From NCBI GenBank assembly GCA_025201865.1, contig MU602815.1, forward strand, positions 12,179-46,946: 34,768 nucleotides of DNA, written 5' to 3'. The notes under the pieces are model-generated. The model did no database searches. It was not told the origin of the DNA and worked only from the letters and a program-made list of their open reading frames with translations. Source of the stretch: Ramicandelaber brevisporus (Eukaryota; Kickxellomycota; Ramicandelaberales; Ramicandelaberaceae). A program made the position numbers and the translations under genes. Shown piece after piece: positions 26,201-34,768 of the stretch. The number at the start of each line of letters is the position of its first letter. Positions within the stretch are counted from its first letter, which is position 1.

Positions 26201-27051
26201 AAGAGAGCTCGAGCTGTCACCCCAGCGCCAGTAATAATGCAATTGAAGAACTGTGGATGATAGTATTCAGCATGGCATCGTTTAATCTCGTTATATGTCA
26301 ATCGTTGAATTTCACTGATAACACGACCATCACTGAAGTGATATGGACTGTTGGGTGGAGAAAGGAATCTGCGTACTACATCACGCACATCGCTCTTGCT
26401 ATCCATCTTCTCGAGTATTTCACTGTGCATGACACCGGCAGCATCGCCATTTGACCGAACGTGATGTATTTCTGACAAATAACTGTTGTGGTTGAACTGT
26501 GGACGACGTAAACTCTCGATTAATATCGGTACAAACACAATGGCAGATTTGGCATCGACTGCTGTATAATAATATATGGTGCAATCTTGATGCGTCACAG
26601 CACCAAAGTCGATAATGCCAAGATGTGCAGATACTTTGAAAAGCGAGCCTGGCTTTGGCAATTTCACAGACCCTTGGAATACCATGTGCTCGACAGCATG
26701 CGGTGCACAATGGTTTGTCGCGGCAGCTGTTGGAACGATGATGGTGCAATGTACAATCGACGAGCCTGAGTTGCTGAGAATGAAGCGCATTCCAGAGCTG
26801 TTGTTGCGGAGGGCTACTGTGTTAACATCAGGCATCAGCGGCGAGCTGATCGATGATTGCGTATCAGCAGGCTCGGTTACGCTTGGCTGAGGACTGGCGG
26901 ATGAGCGTGCATCGGCAGGCGAAGTGAAGCTCAGCTGAGGACTGACCGATGAGCGTGCATTGGCGTCGAGAATTGAAGAAGACTCCAACGTCCAGCCTAG
27001 TGGGGGAGGATAGGGCAGTAGTTGCAGCTGATTGCTCTCCGTGCTCTTCAT
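23290..27051 (-). CDS. M16 family (insulinase-type) zinc metallopeptidase, YOL098C-like
   Basis: 1253 residues from the ATG at 27051. The inverted zinc motif HxxEH is intact as H118-A-V-E121-H122 ('HAVEHMVFQGS'), and the downstream metal-ligand Glu is most likely E211 in 'GVMHSEILEK'. 'LTYNEIKRCHAEYYHPQFFN' and 'IITGAG' follow in the usual order. The arrangement of four M16 domains in one long chain and the '.AVEHM.F.GS...P..G' text fit the yeast YOL098C / nematode C05D11.1 group, a poorly characterised relative of the presequence protease. It is longer than the roughly 1040 residues I recall for the yeast protein; extra length lies in low-complexity stretches and an N-terminal Ser/Pro repeat (30-74). 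An in-frame ATG at 27159 would add 36 residues, but that stretch is AT-rich and untranslated-looking, so 27051 is preferred. Confidence 0.85.
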   Translation of the reverse strand: MKSTESNQLQLLPYPPPLGWTLESSSILDANARSSVSPQLSFTSPADARSSASPQPSVTEPADTQSSISSPLMPDVNTVALRNNSSGMRFILSNSGSSIVHCTIIVPTAAATNHCAPHAVEHMVFQGSVKLPKPGSLFKVSAHLGIIDFGAVTHQDCTIYYYTAVDAKSAIVFVPILIESLRRPQFNHNSYLSEIHHVRSNGDAAGVMHSEILEKMDSKSDVRDVVRRFLSPPNSPYHFSDGRVISEIQRLTYNEIKRCHAEYYHPQFFNCIITGAGVTARALFDTIGESLNDLSTSSESPTVSALPRPLYIPKWPLGAKSLEYRVVNYPSSGDSSDINEICYHSFGIALDDHTTIKGVETLLLCLTSPGGPIHNAFCTTDFGNSQQPWSSNVEWGMANYELMEYYIHLIDVNADLIEEEPTPESFEKSVVHSRFHKVINHVYNCGFLRPFIDGTNPTKKAGWNNTDLNYIRGFLSASMVSDDDAQDEQPFSKTYHNKIVDGIRRHQLYDFSPSEVSLRSKNKRIDLDKLSSPIDDITLSGKLMKEGIKFWRGLFKDYIRSANWLAMLAYPDESLASELDNQPQQLVEKRHSGVITESMPDYLDKSTSVGDLSKHHEVLINAMQTSKQPFSSKDYKNWPSPPSNATEIHLPATLSQFIRIADLPQSRKQLQKLASLQHQLPVRGVVITATESNTSCIDLNLPLHGLNRRSAAYIDLLVVCIMNSNTLVHSGSLTDSETDFHIDICRSSTSHELTLDLHAEFTLGNQASSNVTSASSSSYSQNAASYPTAIHTLFNRFINSVFSNDSVHGALDSISGKSIDDDPTDVAFNRLLMSTTPPSADSLDSELFASTNATEPVSHHSLYGNGSFNSYLAPFAQKSFAAALDKLLSTGNSKKGLGLICSRLNEARESIFALNGLNACDFPVYCDDGNINGSVKARIPGVLHIGIGTMDGNATTIDQIGKEIAYEACRQWSQALSKYCKQNKVKVNNKIADINKMGGAAANLPFRQWFPSSHDLMSSGTRVYAYSNPKTKASYFKMGINANVQTKHRISMSLLLHILNQASGPLFNSLRGAGVAYDVIIDCNFDAAILSISVGPAAAPVQAMNIVISLIRTLSKGSVEWDRDVASRYVKNASIAQMACENLLKFKDSGLDRMNELLRRKISGCSDNNLDTIIKNDYKKMREVTAGDLLHVFKEYVQPMIQPETSKLVVWAAPPRMIEKYGDQFTKEVPGSNNSLIEVDCDSLMHSCPKGFL
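26884..26970 (-). repeat. 48-bp tandem coding repeat in the M16 peptidase
   Basis: The N-terminal segment repeats a 16-residue unit of the form 'ARSS.SPQ.S.T.PAD' about two and a half times (residues 32-74). It is seen at both DNA and protein level and is probably a disordered linker ahead of the peptidase. Confidence 0.7.
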
Positions 27052-27808
27052 ACTGATACAAAGCAGTGTTGACGATATGAGTATGTTGCTTCTTGTTGTG
27101 TGATAATATTGTATTGTGTGTAGAATGAGGTAGTTGTATCTCATGAAGAGGATGTTCATTCGGCAATGGCTGTGAGAGGTGCTTTGTTTACTGCAAACAC
27201 AAGACTGGGAAACACCAGCAATAGAAGCTCGTCATGAAAATCAATCAATTTAGCTCTACTTAAGACAAAACATAAGTTAACTGTTGTTAACCATTGTGTC
27301 CACGCTCAATATCGCTCAGCACAAATCTCGCCATGCCAATGCAACGCGCATCGTCACAACATGTTCATTATTGCCTTCATACTGTAAGTGAGTTGATATT
27401 GCATTCTGAGCAGCAGTCGCGGCTAAAAGTCTCCAATATGCTGCATCATTAATCAAACCAGTTTCGTAAACTTCCAAATGTTGCTCGACAGCTGTGGTTG
27501 ACACGCTTGAGCTGACGTGGTAGACGCGTTATGTGCTGCCAGCACACTTGGCTGAGCTGTGTTTGGTGCTGCCTCACGATCACTCCTTTATGCTGAGAGC
27601 TCATTTTGAAAGAATAGCTGGTGGCGTCTTTTAATGGGTGGCTTTAAGTGGTTCTAGATTGAGCTGGATCGTTGAAACGCCGTCACACATACAAAAAGCT
27701 CATTGAAGCCAGTAAACACGTCTCGATCTTGGGTTTAGCTTGCATCTCACCAATAACAAAGAGCTATCAACTCGTCACAAACCAACAGTAACAACCCTCC
27801 AACAGCAG
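27052..27808. other. Divergent intergenic region, M16 peptidase / small unknown protein
   Basis: No confident gene. 27316-27504 on the minus strand is an open frame with protein-like composition but no ATG near its start (a stop lies 24 bases upstream of its GTG), so it is not called. The rest serves as upstream sequence of both flanking genes. Confidence 0.45.
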
Positions 27809-28249
27809 ATGGGCAAACGTAACAACATTGCGAGTAGCAAGAAGCCGTCGAACCTGCTGCTGCTGTGCCAAGTCAAGAGCAGTGAGAGCATCGACAGCAC
27901 GCCGCCTTCAAGCATAACTGATGAAGCTCCAACTGAGCTTCTGCCCGGTGTGCTCAACAAGTCAGGCAAGACTGGCCAGGGCAGTAAGGTGGACCAGAAG
28001 CTGATAGCTGACATGTCACTGACAGAAGCCGATAAAAAGAAGCTGTCACCAATTATGTCAAAGCGCAGCAATACCGACACAAATGCCGATAGCAGCAACA
28101 TGGACAGTGATGCAGTAGGACGCAAGCCTTGGGCTCCCAAGTCACCCATGTTTTTCCGTTATGCTAAACTTTCATTTGGCGGTTTCAACAGAACTGTTAA
28201 GCACACTGGAAGCTCTAAAAGAAAATCGTGCTTGCCTAATTATAAGTAA
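27809..28249 (+). CDS. Small hypothetical protein
   Basis: 146 residues from the ATG at 27809; a longer frame starts at TTG. It is not recognised. It is polar and Ser/Lys/Asp-rich with no membrane segment or signal peptide: a basic start ('MGKRNN', 'SSKKPSN'), a Leu-rich patch 'LLLLCQV' (18-24), a middle 'LTEADKKKLSPIM' that could form a short helix, and a basic, aromatic C-terminus with 'KPWAPKSPMFFRYAKLSFGGF' in part. Predicted mostly disordered. Third-position GC use is similar to neighbouring genes over most of its length and falls in the last 30 codons, which may mean the 3' end is less reliable. Its downstream neighbour RAD21 is convergent. Confidence 0.5.
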   Translation: MGKRNNIASSKKPSNLLLLCQVKSSESIDSTPPSSITDEAPTELLPGVLNKSGKTGQGSKVDQKLIADMSLTEADKKKLSPIMSKRSNTDTNADSSNMDSDAVGRKPWAPKSPMFFRYAKLSFGGFNRTVKHTGSSKRKSCLPNYK

Positions 28250-28534
28250 ATTCATATGAATTAAATGAACTCGCAACAGAGTCAATTACATTAGAACAAA
28301 ATCATATCAAAACAATATCATCAGGATCGAGAGCAAGATTATCAGAGTTAATAACACAAAGCCCATCGCAAGTGATGATTTACTCAAAGTTAATTTTAAA
28401 CAAATATGCATTTTTAAAAGAGAGGAATATAAAAAGTGATAGGAAATAAAGTAAAAGTAAAAGTAAAAGTAAAAGTAAGGATATAAAGAGCACAGCACAA
28501 ATTGAAAAAAAAAAAGTGATGAAGAGAAGATGGA
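28250..28534. other. Convergent intergenic region with AAAAGT repeat
   Basis: AT-rich 3' flanks. It contains four to five tandem AAAAGT units near 28450-28477 and a poly-A run at about 28505. No gene is seen. Confidence 0.5.
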
Positions 28535-30802
28535 TTAGGCAGAAACAGCCTCGGCTTCAATGACTGCTGATTGTTGCTGGGATGGACTCAGAGCTGCACT
28601 GAAATCTTGGAATAATTTGGCAGCTGGACGAATCGTGATATCATCCAATGGCTCAGGCTGATCAACTAATACCAATCCACGAGTTTTGAGAACAAGCAAT
28701 TCAAAGAAGCCACCAGCAGCAGCACGACGGTTTGCGGTGCATGATTCAATGGACTGGAATGTAATTGGTTCAGCTGCCTCAGAATAATCACCTGCATCTT
28801 CAGCAGTATCGGGTTCACCCCAATGCTCAACCAATTTACCAGCAAGATTAATGCCACTCTCTGACACACGGTATGCATCGGCTTGCGAGGCAGATGGAGC
28901 ATACTTGTCTAACTGTTCAAGTTGGGCCAGCATTTGAGTATCAGTAATTTCCGATTCATGAGTAGTTGAGCGAGCATCCTCTGGCAGCAATCCGTCTTCA
29001 CCCTCAATGCCCAATCCACCAGCAACAATTGATGGCTCAGCAGCTGGAATCTCAAGAATACTCTCTTCCCCAAAGCCAGCAGCAGCACGATCAGCAATAT
29101 TCTCATCGCCTTCAATGGGCTGATCCCAAGCACCAGTCACCTCGGGTTGTAATTCATAATCACCAAATCCATCAAAATTAAGGAAAGGATCTCCTTCGCC
29201 TAGTCCTCCTTCTGGAAGTTCGCGTGGCTGCTGCTGCTGTTGCTGCTGCTGATCACGTCCAACTTCAACTTCAACTTCGACTTCAACACTAATTGCTGGT
29301 GGCAGTAAATCACGTGGTTGGATCTGATTAACTGGAGGTAATGCCATTAATCTAAAGACTGAGTTTCCACGGCCCATCTCAATTCCATTTTCATAGGCAG
29401 TGAGATTCAATCGACGCTGTTTACGGCCGAATGGAATAACAATGTCACCATCATTGCCAAATGTAGACTTGGCCAGAATTGCATTGATATTCTGCTGCTG
29501 TTCACGAATGTCTTCCTCTGAAATTTCAATTTCATGATCTGCAACAAGACGGCGCTTGCGCTGAACAACCCGTGGTGCAACTGCTGCTGGAGCAGTAACA
29601 GCAGCAGCAGCAGCAGCGGCGGCGGCGGCGCCTTCCTGCTCTGCTTCTCCTGCAGTTGGTTGAGCACCTTCAATATTCTCAGTGCCAGCAGGAGTCATCA
29701 CATCAGCTCCAGGGAACGGACGTAATGGAGTAGTGGCCATTCCACCAATATCAAATACAAACTCATCATCCAATGGCTGCTGATCCTTTTCTTCTTCTTC
29801 CTCTTCCTCTCCCTCCTTTTCTGCCTCCAAACCCTCAAGCATACTCTGCTCATGCAATTTACTAATTTCATTGTTATCAAATGACGGCCAAACGTTAGAC
29901 TGGTCCCATGCATTTTTAGCTCCACTCTCCATCATATGATCGCCAATACCATATTCATCGCCAATGTCTGGACCTGGCATATATCCTGCTTCTGCATTAT
30001 CAAATGGCTGCAAAATAGAGTCTCTCTCGCGTGTTATGTGGGCATGTCTTCCAACTTCAACTTCACTCTGCCCAATAAAGTCACCAAATCCGAGATCTTT
30101 CAAGAAATCAATTCCCTCACCCTCACCGACCGCCTCTTCTCCATCCTCAAATGCCAAAAGTGGATCATGTCTGTCTTCAAATCCAGCAATCGCTCTTCCC
30201 TTATCAGCAACTCTATCGATACTAATGCCATGAATGCCAGCTCCACCGATAGAATCAAACTGCATCTGAGACAATGAAACGTCATTAAATGCTTGAAGCG
30301 GATCATCCAGTGCAAACATATCAAATATGCTCTGTCCATCCACTGGCTCTTCAATGTCAAGCAACCCGCGTCCTCCAAGCGTGCTGCGACGCGTACTCTT
30401 TCTACCGCCGTCACCTGCCACTTGCACATCGACATCGCCCTCTTTACCAGTTTCCAGCAGAGCAGGCATGGTGATAGCAGCCAAATCTGCAGTAATATTC
30501 ATTTCCGGTGCATCCACAACCGCTGGTCTAAATGTAATCTTCAATCTCAACACGGCATCATTGCAATCGTCCAGCAAATACCGAGCTTTCCGTGAATAAA
30601 TGACAACAACGCCGAGAAGAAGCTGGCCAGTAAGACGAAGAGCAAGCGGTGGAAGCTCGGTGCCAGTGAGCGTGTCGACACTCGCTTGAACGCTAGTCTC
30701 ACGGAGCTGATTCTTTGTGAGCTTCTTCTCCATGTGATGCGCAGCAACCCAGACGTTGGCCAAAGGACCCTTGCGGGTCAGCAGACTCTCGTTGAAGAAC
30801 AT
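28535..30802 (-). CDS. RAD21: Cohesin kleisin subunit RAD21/Scc1
   Basis: 755 residues. The N-terminal kleisin domain is clear: 'MFFNESLLTRKGPLANVWVA' (1-20), 'KKLTKNQLRETSV' (26-38), 'LRLTGQLLLGVVVIYSRKARYLL' (65-77 and on), 'RLKITFRP' and 'VVDAPE'. The C-terminal winged-helix domain is seen in 'ITFQSIESCTANRRAAAGGFFELLVLKT' (680-707 in parts), which binds the SMC1 head. The middle is acidic and disordered, with polyalanine (391-401), a 'VVQRKRRLV' basic patch (412-420) and polyglutamine (518-525). It closes the cohesin ring that holds sister chromatids and is cut by separase at anaphase; three E-x-G-R motifs (249-252, 475-478, 513-516) are candidate cut sites. It is the mitotic RAD21 type rather than clearly Rec8. 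The ATG at 30802 opens the kleisin domain directly. Confidence 0.93.
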   Translation of the reverse strand: MFFNESLLTRKGPLANVWVAAHHMEKKLTKNQLRETSVQASVDTLTGTELPPLALRLTGQLLLGVVVIYSRKARYLLDDCNDAVLRLKITFRPAVVDAPEMNITADLAAITMPALLETGKEGDVDVQVAGDGGRKSTRRSTLGGRGLLDIEEPVDGQSIFDMFALDDPLQAFNDVSLSQMQFDSIGGAGIHGISIDRVADKGRAIAGFEDRHDPLLAFEDGEEAVGEGEGIDFLKDLGFGDFIGQSEVEVGRHAHITRERDSILQPFDNAEAGYMPGPDIGDEYGIGDHMMESGAKNAWDQSNVWPSFDNNEISKLHEQSMLEGLEAEKEGEEEEEEEKDQQPLDDEFVFDIGGMATTPLRPFPGADVMTPAGTENIEGAQPTAGEAEQEGAAAAAAAAAAVTAPAAVAPRVVQRKRRLVADHEIEISEEDIREQQQNINAILAKSTFGNDGDIVIPFGRKQRRLNLTAYENGIEMGRGNSVFRLMALPPVNQIQPRDLLPPAISVEVEVEVEVGRDQQQQQQQQPRELPEGGLGEGDPFLNFDGFGDYELQPEVTGAWDQPIEGDENIADRAAAGFGEESILEIPAAEPSIVAGGLGIEGEDGLLPEDARSTTHESEITDTQMLAQLEQLDKYAPSASQADAYRVSESGINLAGKLVEHWGEPDTAEDAGDYSEAAEPITFQSIESCTANRRAAAGGFFELLVLKTRGLVLVDQPEPLDDITIRPAAKLFQDFSAALSPSQQQSAVIEAEAVSA

Positions 30803-32422
<1,620 letters not shown>

Positions 32423-32522
32423 TACATAGTATATTACAGTATAACATAGTTTAGTTTAATTTAGTTTAACTTACTCTCTTTTTTAAAGAAGATAAAAGAC
32501 ATGATATCAGTAATTAAATGAG
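32423..32522. other. Short convergent intergenic region DIM1 / BPL1
   Basis: 100 bp of AT-rich 3' flank with TTTAGTTTAA-like repeats. Nothing else is seen. Confidence 0.4.
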
Positions 32523-34682
32523 TTATTTAGTCTTGCGAGCAACCAAGCCACGCATCATATCGAAGGAATTGCCATCGGGCTGTAGTTCAAACACCTGGCG
32601 TGGAATCAAATCACGTCCATTGTCATCAACAGCCACACATTTCAGCAATCCATAAGATGAACTAATTCCATCGATACGGGCCTTTTGGTTGTTGTGATCG
32701 CCCAATGTCACAATCTTGTTGGAATGCAGCCACCGCTTGTAATAGGTGGCTTCAAACGGACGGAATCCATCAGCCATCGGACCGGTAAACAGCTTGTAGT
32801 ACTCCTCGATGGCAGACATGATGCTGGCCAACAGGGATTCGTGCGAGATTGGCGCCAGCAGCTCGGAATCAGAGAGTGTGCGACCAGATGCCTCAGCGGC
32901 CGCCTTGAGTTTCTGGTTGTGCGCGTCAATGAGATGGTTGATGGATGTTGTTGGACGCTCGTTGGTAGTGTTCACACCAATACCAATTACCAAGGTGAAT
33001 TCACGATCAGTGATGCTAAAGTTGACGAGAACGCCACCAATCTTGACAAGACCAGACTTGCCATCTGGGTGCTCGGCATAAATGTCATTTGGCCACTTGA
33101 GGCGCAGTGGAATGTCTTGGTAACCTTTACGAGTGCGAACAGCCTCAACCACAGCGAGGGCAGCCAGGTACTGGATAAAAATGACAGGCGACTTGGCGGT
33201 GAGTGGATGACGCAACAGCAGCGAAAACATGACACTGCCTACAGGTGAGATCCATGGATTGCGACCACGGCCCAGACCAGCCAATTGACGAGAAGCAACA
33301 CATGCCACGCCAGATGGCAGCTTGGACTGAAGCTTGAGGTTCTTGTCCAGAATGGTCTGCGTTGAGGTGACTGCCTCGCCATACATGATAGAGCGGCCAA
33401 GCGACTGAACGCCGTACACATAGACGAGCTCCGAATAGTATTTGGCATGATCGAACAATGGCGTGCGCATCTTTTGGGGCAAGCTGCGAGTACACAGCAA
33501 CAAGTGAAGCTGGTGGTCGTCCTCCGATGATTCTTTGCGACTGGCCTCAATCTTGTTGACGGTGACATCAGCTGCGGCGGTTGGTAGCAGGCGGGGTGAT
33601 ACACTACCGGCTTCCTTGTTGGCCGAGTTGCCATTGCGTGGCAAGAGCACAGGGCTCGACTCGAGAGTGTGCTCGGATACAATGAATGTGTCGCGTGAGT
33701 CTTTGATGGTACCAGCAGTGCTGCGCAAGGAAACTATTGGAGAGAACAGGTTGAACTGGGCAGCTGGATCGCTTGACGATAGGAACAATGGTGACAGTGG
33801 AGGAATGATATCGCCACCGTTGGCAGTCGGCTTGAGACCCATATAGCGGAGCAATGCACTCATAAATGCCAAGCGCCAATGGTCGGTGTCACGCAGCACA
33901 CCAACAACATCCATGCCATTGTAACTCAAGGGGTCAAGACTAGACGGATCGTATTCTGGATGGATGCCAGTCAACACTGCAACACCAGTCGATGGGGATG
34001 GATTGGACGTGGTTGGATGAACAACATATTTGCGCGATACAACCGCCGCCTTGTCTGACGGATTGCCCTCGGCATCTTTCACATACGTCGCCAGCACATT
34101 GACACCTTTACTGACCAGCTCGTGAGCACCTTCAAAGAATCCACCACCGTTGTAATAGACCGGCAATGTATCTGGGAATCCCGCTGCCAGCAGACTTGAG
34201 CTCGCTTCACCATCGCCTGTGGGTACTGAAAAGTGATCCTTGTTCACTTTAATGGGAACGGCCTTTGCACCGCGCTCGCTGTCATACACAAACCCTGGAT
34301 ACATTGTGCCAACGCATTTGCCCGGGAAGAACTTGAGCTCTCGTGAACCCAGCACCTCGAGACGCTGGCCCTTTTCAAACTCCACCTCGCTGCTGCCATA
34401 GTAGCCGCCGGCGCACAAACCCAAGTATCTGCCACCGCGCTGCGTAACGTAGTCAATGATGCGGCGATTAGCAACACCAGCGAGGTCACGGACATAGGGC
34501 AAGTCTCGACCGCCAGGCATGACTAGCAGAGCGGTGCTGCCCTCCCACGGCTCTTGGGCAAGGACCTTTGCGTCGACCGATATGATAGCATAGCTGTCCG
34601 ACAGCAAGCGGCGCAGTGTGGACAGCGTCTGGTTGAGGGACGTCCGAGCAACGCCGTCTGCGGAGTACACCAAGACGTTCAT
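32523..34682 (-). CDS. BPL1: Biotin--protein ligase (holocarboxylase synthetase)
   Basis: 719 residues. It activates biotin with ATP and attaches it to a lysine of carboxylases such as acetyl-CoA and pyruvate carboxylase. The N-terminal half is the BPL_N domain, a glutamine-amidotransferase-like fold with 'LLVMPGGRDLPY' (52-63) and GLCAGGYYG (88-96, the nucleophile-elbow Cys kept). The C-terminal half is the catalytic domain: 'GLGRGRNPWISPVGS' near 467-480 holds the GRGR..W biotinyl-AMP loop, and 'LKWPNDIYA' is near 528-536. 'KIGGVLVN' and 'VIGIGVN' follow, and the final SH3-like domain includes 'KARIDGISSSYGLLKC'. Domain order matches the yeast Bpl1 type. The ATG at 34682 is used; three more codons upstream start at TTG. 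Confidence 0.95.
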   Translation of the reverse strand: MNVLVYSADGVARTSLNQTLSTLRRLLSDSYAIISVDAKVLAQEPWEGSTALLVMPGGRDLPYVRDLAGVANRRIIDYVTQRGGRYLGLCAGGYYGSSEVEFEKGQRLEVLGSRELKFFPGKCVGTMYPGFVYDSERGAKAVPIKVNKDHFSVPTGDGEASSSLLAAGFPDTLPVYYNGGGFFEGAHELVSKGVNVLATYVKDAEGNPSDKAAVVSRKYVVHPTTSNPSPSTGVAVLTGIHPEYDPSSLDPLSYNGMDVVGVLRDTDHWRLAFMSALLRYMGLKPTANGGDIIPPLSPLFLSSSDPAAQFNLFSPIVSLRSTAGTIKDSRDTFIVSEHTLESSPVLLPRNGNSANKEAGSVSPRLLPTAAADVTVNKIEASRKESSEDDHQLHLLLCTRSLPQKMRTPLFDHAKYYSELVYVYGVQSLGRSIMYGEAVTSTQTILDKNLKLQSKLPSGVACVASRQLAGLGRGRNPWISPVGSVMFSLLLRHPLTAKSPVIFIQYLAALAVVEAVRTRKGYQDIPLRLKWPNDIYAEHPDGKSGLVKIGGVLVNFSITDREFTLVIGIGVNTTNERPTTSINHLIDAHNQKLKAAAEASGRTLSDSELLAPISHESLLASIMSAIEEYYKLFTGPMADGFRPFEATYYKRWLHSNKIVTLGDHNNQKARIDGISSSYGLLKCVAVDDNGRDLIPRQVFELQPDGNSFDMMRGLVARKTK

Positions 34683-34768
34683 GTCGGGCAAGATTCAGTT
34701 GCAGATCAGCTTTCGGATTGAAGGATTCACACGAGGTTGACAAACCAGACCAACCACAGAAGCAGCAG
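34683..34768 (-). promoter_or_regulatory. BPL1 upstream region, cut by window end
   Basis: 86 bp upstream of the BPL1 ATG before the window ends. No further element is recognisable. Confidence 0.35.

Noticed and set aside
26384-26749. Antisense and alternate-frame ORFs inside the M16 gene
   Set aside because: They overlap a long conserved coding frame and show no family motif.

Overview
This 34.8 kb window is nuclear DNA from a fungus, most likely an intron-poor, early-diverging lineage. The fungal signal comes from a Ras2-type small GTPase, a Spg1/Tem1 septation GTPase, a fungal-style one-chain biotin protein ligase, a Paf1 homologue and a YOL098C-like M16 peptidase. A HAUS3-like augmin subunit is also present; budding and fission yeast lack augmin. 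Placement in Zoopagomycota/Kickxellomycotina is a guess from gene content, not something I can prove here. All fifteen complete coding sequences read as single uninterrupted frames from an ATG to a stop, and I found no intron that a gene requires.

Layout. 1-681: 3' part of an isoamyl-acetate esterase (SGNH hydrolase), entering from outside. 1319-2542: secreted pepsin-type aspartic protease. 2643-3881 (-): membrane-anchored methyltransferase. 4037-4819 (-): lysine-rich nucleolar SMAP-domain protein. 4820-6744: a repeat-rich gap with a dispersed TATA-containing element (copy A) inside an island of TTACGTAA palindromes. 6745-7848: Gfo/Idh/MocA oxidoreductase with an altered active-site motif. 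8332-8940 (-): Ras2-type GTPase. 8941-11750: a 2.8 kb gap full of microsatellites. 11751-13223: PAF1, followed by a 10-N gap and a second near-identical copy of its 3' end, which is almost certainly an assembly artefact. 13964-14596: Spg1. 14960-16381 (-): HAUS3-like. 16477-18045 (+) and 18275-19828 (-): two tail-to-tail paralogous F-box proteins. 20288-22354 (-): a C2H2 protein made of two four-finger modules. 22614-23066: copy B of the dispersed element. 23290-27051 (-): M16 peptidase. 27809-28249: small unknown protein. 28535-30802 (-): RAD21 cohesin. 31409-32422: DIM1 rRNA dimethylase. 32523-34682 (-): biotin protein ligase.

The genes are mostly unrelated housekeeping functions: transcription elongation (PAF1), ribosome and nucleolus (DIM1, SMAP-domain protein), mitosis and cytokinesis (RAD21, Spg1, HAUS3), signalling (Ras2) and cofactor loading (BPL1). 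I see no gene cluster with one common pathway.

The parts most worth following up are: the two diverged copies of a TATA-driven, apparently non-coding element that share a short 3' hairpin; the duplicated four-finger zinc-finger module with a run of SUMO-type motifs at its N-terminus; the Thr in place of the usual catalytic Lys in the oxidoreductase; and the unmerged contig overlap at PAF1, whose two synonymous differences suggest a heterozygous genome. Where I name a start codon I chose an ATG; several longer open frames begin only at TTG or GTG and were trimmed.
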